Source: Limnohabitans sp.
GTDB lineage: Bacteria; Planctomycetota; Phycisphaerae; Phycisphaerales; SM1A02
Reading direction: 5' to 3'
Assembly: GCA_030054275.1 (NCBI GenBank)
Contig: JASGCF010000055.1
Location: 1 to 6,334 of the forward strand
Length of the DNA stretch: 6,334 nt
Below are positions 6,309-6,334 of this stretch, piece after piece. Made by a program: the position numbers and the translations under genes. The first letter of the stretch is position 1. Each line of letters starts with the position of its first letter. The notes beneath the pieces were generated by a model, which was not told the DNA's origin, did no database searches, and was given only the letters and a program-made list of their open reading frames with translations.

Positions 6309-6334
6309 GCGTTGACGGACTGCGTTGACGGACT
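6301..6334. repeat. Tandem repeat, 13-bp unit, 2.6 copies to the window edge
   Basis: The unit GACGGACTGCGTT occurs at 6301-6313 and 6314-6326, with a third partial copy GACGGACT at 6327-6334 where the window ends. All copies visible are identical. The first eight bases of each copy are complementary to AGTCCGTC at 6261-6268, so each copy could serve as the right arm of the preceding hairpin. How far the array extends cannot be seen. Confidence 0.88.

Noticed and set aside
6301..6334. CRISPR-like repeats
   Set aside because: The 13-bp units are directly adjacent with no spacers and are far shorter than CRISPR repeats.

Overview
The window looks like chromosomal DNA of a GC-rich planctomycete, most likely of the Phycisphaerae. 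This is inferred from short C-terminal type I dockerin-like tails (D-x-[ND]-x-D-x-[ST] calcium loops followed by AADLxxLLxxWG) on two different secreted enzymes, from a DOMON/CBM9-like module in front of one tail, and from the lack of a clear Shine-Dalgarno sequence before all four gene starts. No database search was possible, so the taxonomic placement is provisional.

Layout, left to right. (1) 1-333, minus strand: the first 111 residues of a multi-pass membrane protein resembling Wzx/MATE-type polysaccharide flippases; the rest lies outside the window. (2) 334-795: a gap with no convincing gene, holding one compact GC hairpin and a weak promoter candidate. (3) 796-2022, minus strand: a secreted AA10 lytic polysaccharide monooxygenase with a CBM2 cellulose/chitin-binding module and a dockerin-like tail. 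(4) 2023-2136: a 114-bp divergent promoter region with a hairpin against the LPMO start codon and a G-rich run. (5) 2137-3624, plus strand: SelO (YdiU), a pseudokinase-fold protein AMPylase, with all the catalytic residues I could check and a Cys at the selenocysteine position. (6) 3625-3723: a short gap with a 7-bp inverted repeat. (7) 3724-6261, plus strand: a secreted GH13 alpha-glucan hydrolase with a DOMON/CBM9-like module and a dockerin-like tail. (8) 6261-6334: a long bulged hairpin starting at the last base of the GH13 stop codon; its right arm is the first copy of a 13-bp tandem repeat that runs off the window edge.

Together, the window carries two exported polysaccharide-attacking enzymes, one oxidative (cellulose or chitin) and one hydrolytic (alpha-glucan), sharing the same type of C-terminal calcium-binding tail, with an unrelated intracellular redox/stress enzyme between them. 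I found no mobile element, CRISPR array, tRNA or rRNA. No clearly new system is evident; the points most worth checking are the 3' hairpin with repeated right arm, the cysteine-rich insertion in the LPMO, and the unusual region I of the GH13 enzyme.
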